Below, piece by piece: positions 28,401 through 41,051 of a DNA stretch of 64,000 nt. The stretch is from Strix aluco (lineage: Eukaryota; Chordata; Aves; Strigiformes; Strigidae). The DNA lies in assembly GCF_031877795.1 (NCBI RefSeq), contig NC_133932.1, positions 87,325,994-87,389,993 on the forward strand, read 5' to 3'. Both the position numbers and the translations under genes were made by a program. The notes beneath the pieces were generated by a model. The model made no database searches, was not told the DNA's origin, and saw nothing but the letters and a program-made list of their open reading frames with translations. Each line of letters opens with the position of its first letter. Position 1 is the stretch's first letter.

Positions 28401-29730
28401 GAGCAAATCTCATGAACAGCTGCTGAAGTGACACCGAGGTCCTGCGTACTTTGGAGAGTCAGGCATTGATGTAGCTGCAGTTGCGCAGCTCATTTTCTGA
28501 CAGGCAAGTTTTCAGGCAGGCAGGCTTGAGAAACAGTGGCAATAAGATCTTGCTTCACTACATCTCTTCAGCTCCATCAATGCCTGCAATCAGGGCAATT
28601 TATGAGTGAAAAAAAAAAAAAAAGGCCAAGCACCAATGCTTTGGTTCTTCTTTCCTGCGGTGGAGTTTAGCAGCCCTGAGGATCAAGCCCTCTGGCATTT
28701 TTTGTATTAATAAAAAAAAAAAAGAAAAAAGAAACAGCTGCACACTATGTAAGATACGACACATTATTTTCTAGTATTACAAAGTTTTTCTTCACTACCT
28801 TTGATCTCTTAATATTTTTTTAAATAACAACAGTGTTTTATGATTTCTGTTTCCTTTTTCTTAAGTGATCTGGATTACAACTGCAAAAATGTCTTCTACA
28901 GAGTGCTATTAATCAGCAGCCCACGAGGAACAGTAAGAAGCAGCTTAGCAAAAGCAATCAAAATTCCTATAATCCAGGAAGTAAAAGGGAAAAGAACCCT
29001 AAACAAATACACTTAAAAATCCACAGAGGCAATTAGAGAAGATAGCAATAAAGGGCAACAATGATGAGTATCTGTATCACTGTAATAGGCCTAAATTTTC
29101 ATCAGATATTCTGCTATATTTTTAATTTTTTCAGCTAAACACTTCTGTAAATCTTCACTGCATTAAAAGTATAGTATCTTTTGTAATGTTGTTTTCTTCT
29201 CAATTATTTTGCAATGGGACTATTATGTGGAGTGGACTGTTAATTAAAAATAACTGAAAATTGTATTTAATTTTCAGGAATTATGAAATTAAAAGAGAAA
29301 ATAGGCTCTGGATATTTTTGAGAAACTGAGGAGCGAAGTGTTGCTCTCAGATACAGTAATGCAGTCAGTTCTTACAATATAATGATGAATTATCATTTCA
29401 GTGTTTCAGGTAAAGATCAGCTGGCAACCTTTTTTTTAAATTGTACAATTTTACTGAGCAACATTAGCCACAGTCCTGCAAAAAAAAAAAAAATCAATAC
29501 TGTCTATGAGGGTAGTTGGTAGAGACTGGGAGTAGATGAGTCCATGTTCAGCCTTAGCCAGTGAAGAAAATCTTTTGTGGATATTGCCTTCTTACAACTA
29601 CGGTTACCAATATTGATCTTGGCTAACCACTGCAGTACACTGAAATCAATCCAGCTACATTCCTTGGAGTCACCTAAAACTAGAGCACTCCATTGTTGAA
29701 TCAAGTCCACTGACCTGAAATAGCTTTATT
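28401..29730. other. Intergenic DNA; 28420-28605 more complex than surroundings
   Basis: No gene is seen. The 28420-28605 part has balanced composition and few homopolymers, unlike its neighbours. It is followed by A-rich tracts at about 28608-28623 and 28710-28735. Whether the balanced segment is a conserved element needs a cross-species alignment. Confidence 0.4.
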
Positions 29731-29790
29731 TGCACTGGAATGTTAACACAACACAGAGGTAGTACTTGAATGTTAACACAACACAGAGAC
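29731..29790. repeat. 30-bp tandem duplication
   Basis: Two adjacent 30-base units (29731-29760 and 29761-29790) share the 21-base core starting GAATGTTAACACAACACAGA and differ at only a few flanking positions. It is a recent short tandem duplication in non-coding DNA. Confidence 0.9.
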
Positions 29791-32244
29791 AAATAGGGGC
29801 ATTCCCCCCTCTCATGACTCAGAAGCCTGCACAAAGCAATCTGGTGGGGTTTGTGCTGAAAATAATAGGATCTGAAGGGAAAGAAATCCTTTTCTCTATG
29901 TAGTTTCCTTTATACCCTAGAGTGCAGTGGGTGTGGGAATGTATAGTCTACATATGAACTGATTTAACTGCAGAAGTATCACAATTAAGCTGAACTAGAC
30001 CTGACTGTTTCTGACTTTGGTGTAACTTGCTTAGCAGATATGTGCTATTTTAGTTAAGACGGCTCATACCCAAACAGAGGGTATTTTGTAGCTGAAGTTT
30101 TAAACCATCCACTGTGTGAGCATCCAATGATTATGTGTTGCCATAAAGATAGAACATCAAGCATGACCACCATATGTCCTATCTGTCTGTTCATTAGTGC
30201 AGATTAAATATTGCTCCTGTTTGTTGGACTTACCAGTAGTAAGGGTAGTGACTGTTAAGGAATGATTAAAACATAAGTTTACTTTGGACTGGGTTAGCTG
30301 TTAGACAGTCATCAATATGATTGTCCGTACTGTCTTTTATACTTTTGCAACTGAATCAAACTGCCAGACAAAAAAGTGAGATAGCCCTAAACTCCTATGC
30401 ATATGCCAGGAATTAACCTCATGTATTCTAGTAAAGCAAAATGTGATGGTGATAGAGCTGATGTCCATTTTTACCTTCCTATAGAAAATGTAGTCTTTTG
30501 GACAGTTAGGGTTTAGCCTAAGATAGAGTTGAGAGACCATTATTTGCGTTTATTTTATTTTATTTTATTTTATTTTATTTTATTTTTAAAATTTTATTTG
30601 CCTATACATATTTGCATCATATTTTTCATTCTTATGAATTTTTGTGTATAAGGTGTTTGAATATATATGTGTATAAATACATACTTGCATGTAAACATAT
30701 ACATAGATGTATTTGGCTACATGTATGCAGTTATACAAAAGAGAATCTGTTGAGTTGCTGTGTGGCCTGCTAACAAATATTTTTTGGTTGCTCTCTTCCT
30801 CAAATAGCAGAGTTTCATTTGTTCTGCTGTGCCAGGATCATTCCCTCATTCACTAATCCACCTTTATTTATATCTTCAATCCAACAGGATGTACAGAATA
30901 TTGTACTGGAAATCATGCAGACTAGAGATTTAGACCACCAAAAAAAGAAAACCCAGCCCTCCTGAATAAAACCAGCCTTCACAGATAAATGCCTTTTTTT
31001 TTTTAATTGTCCCACCTGAGTGGCTCCAAAACATCTTTAGTGCACATCCCATATCTGGTGTATCAAAATTAGTTAATATTTTGCAATGGGATCTTTAATC
31101 CTTCAAAGCCTAAAACCACAATTGCATTCTTCTTGTACAATGTACATAAAAGATGCCAAAGTACCTCTGATTTCTTAGGATGGATGTTGCTACATTTAAA
31201 GCAAGGTTGCTTTTGAAACAGAATATTATTAAACAGGCCTGTTGGTTCAGATCAGTTTAATGAAAAAAAATTTTTCAATTTTAGAAAAGGAAAACAAATT
31301 TTTGCTGTAACACCATGTTCCTTCAGGCTGAACGCATTCCTCCACTCTATTCTAGTTCAGTATTTTTCTCTTTCTAGGTTTTTTAGGTTAAGTCATAGCT
31401 ATCAAGGCAGATCCATCCCCTGAGTCTTGAAGCCATTTGCTGTCTTCCTGATCTGGACCAATATATACCTCTTATTTGTACAGGGACATCCACTACCATT
31501 AAAGGGAATGGGATCTCTTGACACCAAAGTTGTCGTCAGCATGAGGATCAAGTCTCCAGGATGTCACTGGGCTGCAAAATGTTAAACAAAATTCAAAGTA
31601 ATTTTAAATCCTATCTTGATAGTGTTGAGATGTGGTATACTGCTTGGTTCTTGCAAGTGATAAGCCTTTTTAACTTGTTTATTGATAATTGCCAAGTTGT
31701 TTTGATTACATCTGATACGATAATGTTGTTTAGCTTTGTTATTTATATATTTATCTTAACCACAGTCATCAAAGTTATTCCACATCTGTTATCAAACTGA
31801 GAGGAAGACAGTCCTTATTCTATGCAGATAAACAGACAGGATTCTTCCACTGCTAGCAAATATGTGTTGTTATTACTTACATGTGTATTATTCCCAGGCA
31901 ACACTGGTGCTAAGAAGTCATTTGAAAATACATTCCTTTTACATACATTAGTCTTTAAAAAACATATATTAATTGTACAAGGTAGTGGATACAGTGGATT
32001 TTATCTGTGTAAAAAAAAAACCAAAACACACTAGTATAGGCAAAAGACTAATGATTTCTAGTAGTATTCCACTAATCAATCTAATTCTTGACCTAAAGAC
32101 ACTACTGCCTAAGCTATACCTCAGATGCTTTACATATAAGTAAACAACAGAATGGTTAATTTATTTAAAACCTCCTTAGATTAATACTCCTATCCCAAAA
32201 CATATTTATTATTTTGTATATTGCTATTGTTCTGGCTTCACCCA
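29791..32244. other. AT-rich intergenic DNA, no gene seen
   Basis: Non-coding, with a TTTTA microsatellite (listed separately) and TATA/TGTA-rich low-complexity sequence near 30660-30720. No coding or RNA gene was recognised. Confidence 0.55.
30549..30588. repeat. (TTTTA)n microsatellite
   Basis: About eight uninterrupted TTTTA/ATTTT pentanucleotide units. Simple sequence repeat with no adjacent gene. Confidence 0.95.
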
Positions 32245-32400
32245 CCTTCCTTCCTTCCTTCCTTCCTTCCTTCCTTCCTTCCTTCCTTCCTTCCTTCCTT
32301 CCTTCCTTCCTTCCTTCCTTCCTTCCTTCCTTCCTTCCTTCCTTCCTTTCCTTCCCTCCTTCTCACTGTCTTCTCTCTCACTTTCTCTCTCTCTCTCTCT
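32245..32400. repeat. (CCTT)n microsatellite followed by CT tract
   Basis: About 26 nearly perfect CCTT units run from 32245 to 32348. An interrupted CCTT/CCCT segment and then a (CT)n run ending near 32400 follow. The whole block is polypyrimidine on the + strand. The long open frames translated from it, of FLPS or KEGR repeats, are by-products of the microsatellite and not genes. Confidence 0.97.
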
Positions 32401-35400
32401 CACATTATATGTTTCTCTTCTTAACAGACAGAACATCACAGCAAGGGGAAGAGTGCCAAACAAAACAACTCCCGCCCACCTGGGGAGGTTCCTTCGTCAT
32501 ACTATCAGTATTGTTTTAGGATTCAGTTATGCTAAATGCATAAGGAGAAAGTAAAGAATAAGTTATCTTGCAGTATTTTGCATCTTTGATTCAACTTGTT
32601 TATCTTTGGATTATAGTGGAAGGCATATGTCTAAACAATAGCAGAATGTATTATCTTTACATCTGAAGTCCAAAAAGAAAACAGTGTAGGCCAACAGCAG
32701 GTTCTTAAATACAGTACCAGATGTTCAGAAAACAAATATCAAATTAACAATTTATGAAACAAACACATAAAGGTCAACAAATATTGTGTTTTTCTGTGCC
32801 AGAATTATGTTGTTTTAGCAATAATTCTGGCTTTAATTTTCAAACTGCTGACTGAATGAGAGATGGTATCATGAAGCCAAAAAAGTCCTACAGGCCTTTC
32901 TTCATGTTTTGCAGAAACTTTAAAAAAACCCCAAACAACCGCATATAATTTTTATTGTTTTGATCCTGCAAAGTACTGAGCATCTCCATTTTGCCAAGAA
33001 TTCACTGGGAACTGATGACACTCTATGTCTTTTGAGATCATCTTCAATATTAATAATGCTACAAAAACAACACCCCCACACCCAAAAAAACCCACACCTA
33101 ACAAAATACATTAAAAAAAAAAAAAAAAGAAAAGAAAAACAAAAACATGTTTAAAGACTTGTAAACAGTTACAAGAAACCATGATGTTTTGGGGTTTTTT
33201 CACTTACAGAACCTGCATTTGTAAAAGGATTTATGGCATATAAAATCTGTGGTACGTAGATAAAAATCTGTGTATGTTTATGGAAGCACAATGGATGGGT
33301 AAGATCACCAGGTTTAAACTTTTAGAAGCAGTGCATCTATACAGTTTTTGATACCAAGACAGTTTGTTCAGAGAGTCCTAAGACTACCTAAGTGCTTTAC
33401 AAGTAAAATATATATTATTGCCCTAAACTACATACAAAGATCACAACACTTTCAAAATGTCAGTAAAATAAACATCACATATCTTCTGATTTAATGACGT
33501 GGGCTGTGAACATGTATGAGTAAATGATAAAATTCTCAGCTTTTCCTCAAGTGATCTGTAACTTGCAGAAGTCCAGCTTCTTTGTTCTTTGTTTTTCATT
33601 CTAACACATGCAAGTGGCAAAGATTGGGACAAGGGCACACGACAATAAGAGTTTTTATTTTTTAACAATTTTGAATTTTTATGGGCTTTTTAAAAGATTC
33701 TCCAAGTTCTAGAACATTCACATTAGTGGTGGAGGTTTTTGCACCTTTACCAAACTGAAACTATTAGGCTGATAATTTTTATTACTGAGTTGGGCTGGAT
33801 ATTTGGGAAATAAAACTTCAAGTTAAAAGAGTTTAGCTATTTATCTCACTATGATATCTTGTTAAATTATCTTTAAGAATACATTAAGAAAAAAAAAAAA
33901 AAAGTTGAGAATTTCTAGTGTGTTGCAGAAAAACTTGAAACTGGCCAAGGAGATCTTGAGCAATGTTTTACCTTTTAGATTCTTTGTAAAACCTTGACAG
34001 CTTCTCAGCTATAACACAATCCCATTATATCTACTGAGCTAGGTGGTGATAGCAAAATTAATTATAGTTTTGAATTACACAGGCTGAACAGAAGACCATA
34101 ATAAACATTTTGCTATGTTGGACAAATTGTCTTTCTAACCCTAGATCCTATTTCTCACAGTGACCGATATTAATTAAGGTGGTTGTTTGCAGCACCAGGA
34201 GAGTGTAGCTTGACAGGTTAAAGGAACAATTGAAAGCGTGGCCTACTTTTTGACCCCTGTCCTTTGTGTTATCAACTTGCTTTCAAGATTTCTTCTTGTT
34301 GCTGCTGCTTAATCAGATTATACATTGGAAGCTTCTACACAAATTTACTAGAAGGTTGGCATTCAAGTTGTTTATCTATTCATTAATCAATTTTTTAATT
34401 AAAAAAAAATGGACACATTCATATCATAAACAGTAGCTGGAATCTCCAAGCCACAATACCATCAAGACATAATTTCTTCTTTTCCCTTTTTTTACCATTA
34501 CTATTTAAAATATCCCCAACTCTTCAGAGTGTCTGAATTTAAATGCTACTTTGTCATGAGATTGAGATCTTAAAAGAGATTGATTTCCTTGATGTCAACA
34601 AGATAATGCTAATTTATAAAATAGATGATATTCAAAATGTTTGTAATAAGTAGTGTATGGAAGAAAATATTCCTAACTATTCACAGAAAATTATAAATTC
34701 AAGGAGCTTTTGTAATAATTAGGAAAACCTCTTTCCAAGCATAATTTTTTTTATGAGTCAAGATTCAGAACAATAAAACTACTGATACACATAACAAAAT
34801 CGATAAAATCCAGCTTTTATGACAGTCATCAACATAGCACTCTTTCGTTTCACCCCTCATTTCCCTTTGATATGTTGGTAGAGACGTAAAAGAGAAAATA
34901 AGTGAACACAATTGAAAGGTAAGAAATAACAGTGTAACATTCCTCTTGTATATCCTTTCAAAGAAAATTTTGAAGACACAACTAGATGACTTTTCTTCTG
35001 TTTATTCTGCTTTGAAAAATAATTTCCTATTTTTATATTGAATATCTGACTACACCTAAATGACAACTTTCTGTTCAGCTATTCTTGAAACACACTAATG
35101 AACTAACACATTGCAACTGTTCGTTCTGTTTAAAAAATGAGTGACACAACAGAATTTAAAAACAAATTTCAAAAATTGTGTCTATATTTTTAAAAATGAA
35201 ATATTATTTCTTATAAACATCCCCTTGATGTCAGAGTTAATTCCTTGAATGGGATTAAACACATCAAGAGTTAGTTAATTTTAGTGTAAATTAATGTAAA
35301 CAGTAAGGATCTTTGTAATAAAGTGTCACAGATAATGCTTTCCCAACAGAATCTATCCTAGTTCTTTTGTATGTATTTTAGTACAAGCTGAATGGCTATT

Positions 35401-38400
35401 TTTTCTCCACTGACTGTAAGGATGCCTAGGCAGGTATCTCAGACTAGATACTAAAAACTAAAGCTATCACCAGATTGCTGAAGTGTTCCATCATAGATTT
35501 GCTTCAGTTTCACTTTTAAAAGCTAAATTTAAAAGCAGCAAAATATTTTATTTAAATGATTTCAATATTTAATTAAACTCAAAACATTTCATAATCTCTC
35601 TCCACTTTCCTCTCCAAAAAGAAAAAAAAAAAAAGAAACCATATTAATTAAGAAAAAACAAGAAAATGGTTTAATCCAAAAATCAATCTTTTTTTATATT
35701 CCAGCAGTGACCTAAAAAAAAAAAAAAAAATCAATTGTTCGGAGAAATGTACCTCTACCCTTTAATCTCTTTAGATTATGAGAAATCCACCAAAAAAGGG
35801 AGCCCATACTCTGAGTCCGCAGACAAAAAGCCTTATATTTTCAGCTGATCTCTTTTTTCACTTTGTTTTGGTTTTGCTTTACCTTTAGTTGACCTTCCAC
35901 AGTTAGAGTGAGAGTACACAAGTTATTGAGTCAGTCCTCAATAACTTGAACTTTCATCATGAGTGTTATGGGGAAGGAAAATGAAGAAGAGTGTCAGAGA
36001 GAAGTGAAGTGGGTCCTTCAGCACCGACCCTGCGTGATCTCCTACAGATAATTCCCACTTGTGGCGCTGGAGTCCTTTAGCAGTCTGTTACACGCCCATA
36101 GAGAGGGCAGCACTACTACATTTTAGTGATGCTAATCACAACCAGATGTAATAAAATTAATAAAGTGCAGCATTCCTCCTGCCAAAGAAGGGTATATTTG
36201 GACTATGGTATGTCTGCGCTGCCATCATGGGAGGGTTAGGCCACTTTATTTCTCTTGGTCCAAGAATGGAAGGAATATACTTTTGTACAAGCTCATCAGA
36301 TCTCTGGAAGTGTGAACTGCTCCACGTGTGTGCAGCAGGTTTATGATGTCTGACAATGCGTCTGAGGCCCGCTTGTGCAGTTCTGCAGTGCCAGTGCTGC
36401 ACCCTGTGCATCACATTATCTGTTCAAGAGCCAAGCACATGAATCCCAGATCATATGCATCCTACAGGACCATATAATGCAGAGTTGGTCTGCAGTTTAT
36501 GAAGATCTTTTTTCTAGTTATAAATGCTGAAACTCTAGAATGTCAAAGAACGTAAAAGTGAACATTATTTGAATCATGTGGTAAACTATCCTGATTTTTC
36601 TCAATCTCTCCAAATGAGAACATGCCAGAGAAGACCTTGTATGTGAGAGTAAGCAAGGAACTTCAGTCCAAAGGAGAGAGTACAAGCCTACTTAATAAAC
36701 AATAACCAAATTCTTATGCCAAGTATTAAAAGCAAATCTGAAGTAAACTATTTTCAAGAAACTTCTGCAGATGTTATGACACATGTATGAATTTTAAATC
36801 TCTGTGTAGTTTATGGAGTATCTTATGAAGTAAATATTTATGTTGCTTAAATAGAAGTCTTGCTGACAAAAAAACAGAGGCCTGTTGCACCCATAAATTG
36901 AAACAGATTGAGAAGGGAATATTTGATATTTGTTTGCCTGGAATCTAAACATAAACATGCTAAAATAACTAAACAGCAATGCTGTAACTATTTGTGAGAT
37001 TGTACATTTTGTGATGCTACTAATGGCATAACCAGCAACAATGTCTGAGCACTTGGACACAGCTAACTGTACATGTAAAGGTAATAGGTAACTGCAAGAG
37101 GCAAAAGGAGACTTTTGTGATGTAATTGCACAAACATACAATGAGAATCATGTACAAAGCATAAACTCTGCAAGATATGAACAGTAGATATAGAACAGAC
37201 AGGAAACATGACTAGGAAAATTAACAAGTCCTGCTCCTGGATAAAATAATCTGTGTTGGGAGCAGATGAGATTCACCCTCTCTTGTGGGGAAGTTGTGAG
37301 GATCGTAAAAATACCACGGATGCATGAGAAAAAAGAAAGATGACTCTTGACTTTGGCCCCAGATTATCTCATCAAAGAGATCTCAAAACTGATCCTCAGA
37401 CCTGACTGCAGCCATCCCTGCTGACTAATCAGCTCTGTGGTACTGAACACACACAGCTAATGTAGGAGATTGTTATTAAGGACCATTTGAATATGCAGTA
37501 ATTATAACTAATAACGTGTAAGAACCTACCATTGGAAAATGTGTGTTGTTAATGAATGCCAGTCTAGTAAAACACTCCTTTGATGCTGGTCTGATTTCTG
37601 TCTTTTAAATACTCCCATCACAGCCACATCCAATCCCTGATATATACGTACATCTATATCTCTACGCACACATACATACATACTCAGTTGCAAGAGTCTC
37701 ATATGAAGCTGCATTTTAGAATCTGTATATTTGACATAATAATTTAGTGATAATAAGCTCCAGATTCATCCAACCTAGGGTTTTGTGGAGGATGAATTCT
37801 GAACTTCAGTGTGTATCCATTCCCTCTAGGTATAGGGATCATTCCTTAGTCACCTCAGCAGCAGTGGTGATTTGACCCTCTCATCACCTTAGGAAGGACA
37901 GAATTGTTTGTGGACTGCAATGTGAACTGGATCAATAAAATGATCTTGGTTAAATAAAAAGCCTCAAGAAGTTAAAATTAGTGGCTGGAGGCTAGTGAAG
38001 GCAGTAAGGGATTTCTCAGATCAACTTTGCCAATGGAGAAAAAATAACAAACTACATCCTGAGTCACCACTGCAATATTCTAGGTTTACATCAGAATAAT
38101 ACATCTGAAATCATTGGGGATGCTGTGATGTAAAATCGAGTAGTACAATGATTAATCGGGTCACCAACCTCTTCTCCCTTATGTCTCTAGAACGTTATTT
38201 AATTAAAACTAAAATGCCACATGGGATTGGTCCCAGGGTATGGTTTCTAAGCACTGCACAAATAGGAAGAAGGTATAATTTTATTGTTAATAATGTTTCA
38301 TCTATTCAGTATTCCCACACTTTGCTGATGCCCAGCAATTCTCCTTTTAATGTGCAGACACCACTGCACATAGCTCTCCTATGGATAGTTTCAGAAAGCT

Positions 38401-39180
38401 TTTCAGAAATTTTCTATCAGAAAATCCCAAATCAAACTAATAAAGGAAAGGAAAGATAATGTTGATAAAATGATATTTTGGAAAAAAAATACGGAAAACA
38501 ATGGATGGTATCAAATTCTGACTTCCCGGTATTCCAATATGATTTCCTATTTCAAGACGTGCTTTTTTTTATATTAGAAAATCAAAATAACAAAACCAGA
38601 ACAAATCATTTCACATTTTAATCGACTCAAATGGTTTGTTTCAGGTTTCTATTTTGAACTACACTGAAAATTATTCATTTGGTTTGCATCTTTACCTGGT
38701 TGTTTGTTTTTGTTTTCATTTTGGTTTGTAGCAGAAAAAAGGAACTGATAGACTTCCTGAAAACAAAGCCACTTCCTCACAGTTCTCATGTCTGAACAAG
38801 GTTTTTTAATTTTTTTTTCTGAATGTTTCTTAAATTAGAGGTACTTTCTGTTTCAAATGGTTTATTATTTGTCTCTGAAATCCATGTGTTTTTTGAAGTC
38901 TGATGTCTGAGTTGGGAAAAGACTGAGGAAAGAAAACATTCTTTTTCCCCAGTTAAAATAATTCAATTACAGTGAATTAAGATGTGAATTAATAAGAAAA
39001 CCAAGGCTTGGTATTACTGTCACACCACATAACTACATTAGGCCTCCAGAAAGAAAATGACTGGCATATGAAACCTTTGATGCATAAAATCAAGTCTGAG
39101 AGAGGAGAAGGAGGAGGCAGGAAGCCTTTAGCTTTTCTTTTGGAACAGGCTTATTTCTATAAATCAGTAGTTCTGCATCT
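32401..39180. other. AT-rich intergenic DNA, no gene seen
   Basis: Non-coding desert with many poly(A)/poly(T) runs (for example about 33112-33128, 33889-33903, 35622-35634 and 35714-35730). Two segments stand out by composition, about 34160-34390 and 36010-36430, and are discussed as findings. No protein or RNA gene is supported. Confidence 0.5.
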
Positions 39181-39184
39181 CTAA

Positions 39185-39330
39185 AATACTGGGGTAGAAG
39201 TCAGGGCTGGGCCTTCCGAGACTTGGGTCTATTTCTAGTGCTATCAACGACTTGAGATGTGACCTTCCCAAGGTCAGTGCTTCTGTTTTCTGATCTGTTG
39301 AGCAAATAAAATTCCATTGTAACAGCCTCT
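39185..39330 (+). repeat. MIR-like SINE fragment, + orientation
   Basis: The order and wording follow the MIR SINE as I know it: AGTCAGGGCTGGG, then ACTTGGGTCTATTTCTAGTG, then GATGTGACCTTCCCAAGGTC, then TTCTGTTTTCTGATCTGTTG. These match the MIR string around the conserved core (CTGTGTGACCTTGGGCAAGT...CAGTTTCCTCATCTGT) with substitutions and small gaps. It is an ancient amniote element, rare but present in birds. Ends are approximate. Confidence 0.6.
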
Positions 39331-39439
39331 GAAGTGGGTTGATAAAAAGGAAGAACAGGATATTATTCTTACATAAGATTTGATTCTTCACATTGTACTT
39401 CGCATTGAGTAATGATGATAATTACCTCAGTCACCATGT

Positions 39440-39602
39440 TTGTTCATTACAGATTTCAAAGAACCTTTGGGCTGTATAATTCCTTCCACTTCCTCAGACT
39501 GGGAAACTGAGGCAAAGGAAAGAAATGAGTTGTCCAGAGTCATGTCAGCAAACTATTGGTGGAGGCAGGAATAGGGCAGGTGGTGTGTTCTGCACTCTAA
39601 GA
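39440..39602 (-). repeat. MIR-like SINE fragment, - orientation
   Basis: On the + strand this reads as the reverse complement of MIR: CTCAGACTGGGAAACTGAGG, AATGAGTTGTCCAGAGTCAT, GGTGGAGGCAGGAATAGGGC, TTCTGCACTCTAA. This is the familiar GGGAAACTGAGGC...AAGTGACTTGCCCAAGGTCA...GCAGAGCTGGGA series with substitutions. Together with the upstream + copy it forms a converging pair about 110 bp apart. Confidence 0.65.
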
Positions 39603-40796
39603 AGCATTTCCCTCTCCATTATTAAACAATGGAAATATGTTATAGTTAGAGAGTGCAGAGACATAAACTCTTATCTGCTTTTGTCCATTTAAATGATCTT
39701 TATGTTGCTCTGAGACTCTGCCATGAAAATGGATAAGAAAAGAATTAATTATTGAAAACACATTATAGATCTATTATTCAAGCTGATGTGACAGTGAGAT
39801 TACTTGTGTAAGCAATAGATTGAAAGTTTGGACACTTTTTTTTTCTTTTATTTCTTTTTTTTGTGTTGAGAAAAATACTATTGAATGCCCTGTAGAGATC
39901 TAAACAACACTGTGATTTCTGTTGCACAAGTTAACTCATGCTCTTCCTTTCTTGCCATATGAGTTTTTATAAGAGAATGAAAGTAATTTTTAACTAACTT
40001 TAAATTGAATGATTGTACTTTACTAAACCACCTCAGCCTGTTAAAGATGTTGCAGAGTGACCAGCTATTTCAACCTTTTGCTCTAATGTTTCAGGAAAGA
40101 ATGAAAAAAGCAAGCAATCAAACTACAAAAAGGTCACATTAATAAAAATGCAGTACTGTATTGTGTTTTGATCACACTACACGAGTCAAGTCTTGCAGGA
40201 TGTTGAGAACTGGTGTAACAAGTACTTAAAACGACAACACTGGAATCTGTTCTAAAAAAAAAATATGCTGAGGTTAGAATATGGTGCAAATGTTATCACT
40301 TCTTATTAAGGGCTCTAACATTGTATTAGTACTTTCTCTGCATTAGGTGGCCAAAAGAACAAATATTTCTCACAGCTCCAGTTAATTTCACTGTAATATT
40401 TTTTCCTAGACTAAATGTATTTCTTTTATTGCAAAGAAAAAAAAAAATTTAAAATATGTGTACTTCAGTGCTGCAGTGCTGAACACTGCAATGGCAAACT
40501 TAGGAAGCAGAAGCCTGGAGTAAAATCCCAGTCCCCAAGTCAGGCAACCAACCATCTCACATACTGCACTGGGAAAGGCAGAAATCAGGCCTTCACATCA
40601 GGATCGAGAGCATTGAAGATGAAGCTTGGAGGACATTTCAGTGAAATGCTGCAGTGGAATCTCAGTTCACGTTCTGGGGTCAGGGCTGCAGCAAAACCAT
40701 CTCCCTCCATCTGGGCTCCACAACTTGAAATTCTCCCCTGAAAACAGATAACCCACTCTAATGGATCAAACTCTTAAAGTAAGTGTGTGTGAGGGG

Positions 40797-40819
40797 GTGT
40801 GTGTGTGTGTGTGTGTGTG
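40797..40819. repeat. (GT)n microsatellite
   Basis: About eleven uninterrupted GT units, preceded by GTGTGTGTGAGGGG. Simple dinucleotide repeat. Confidence 0.95.
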
Positions 40820-41033
40820 AGTTTGGGTTATGAGAGGAATAAAAGGAGGTGGGTGATTCAGCTCTCTCTCTCCTTCTAACCAACCGCATAGTGGGCAGAA
40901 TATAACTTTCCCAGTGGAGACACAGGGTCAATTCACTGCTAAGTTGGAAGGGGCTTAAGTCTGTTCCTACAGTACCCTTCTCGTTTGAAAACAGGCCACT
41001 GCAGAAGACTATGTTGGAGACTATAGGCTGCAG

Positions 41034-41051
41034 GGGCGGGGGGGGGGGGGG
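41034..41051. repeat. Poly(G) run
   Basis: A short GGGG, one C, then about 14 G in a row, followed by AAAGGGGAAAGG. It is a homopolymer whose length may be unreliable in the assembly. Confidence 0.85.

Noticed and set aside
32214..32519. 101-codon FLPS-repeat protein
   Set aside because: Direct translation of the CCTT microsatellite.
33390..33430. Possible third MIR-like piece (AAGTGCTTTACAAG)
   Set aside because: Only about 15 bases match and no core region follows.
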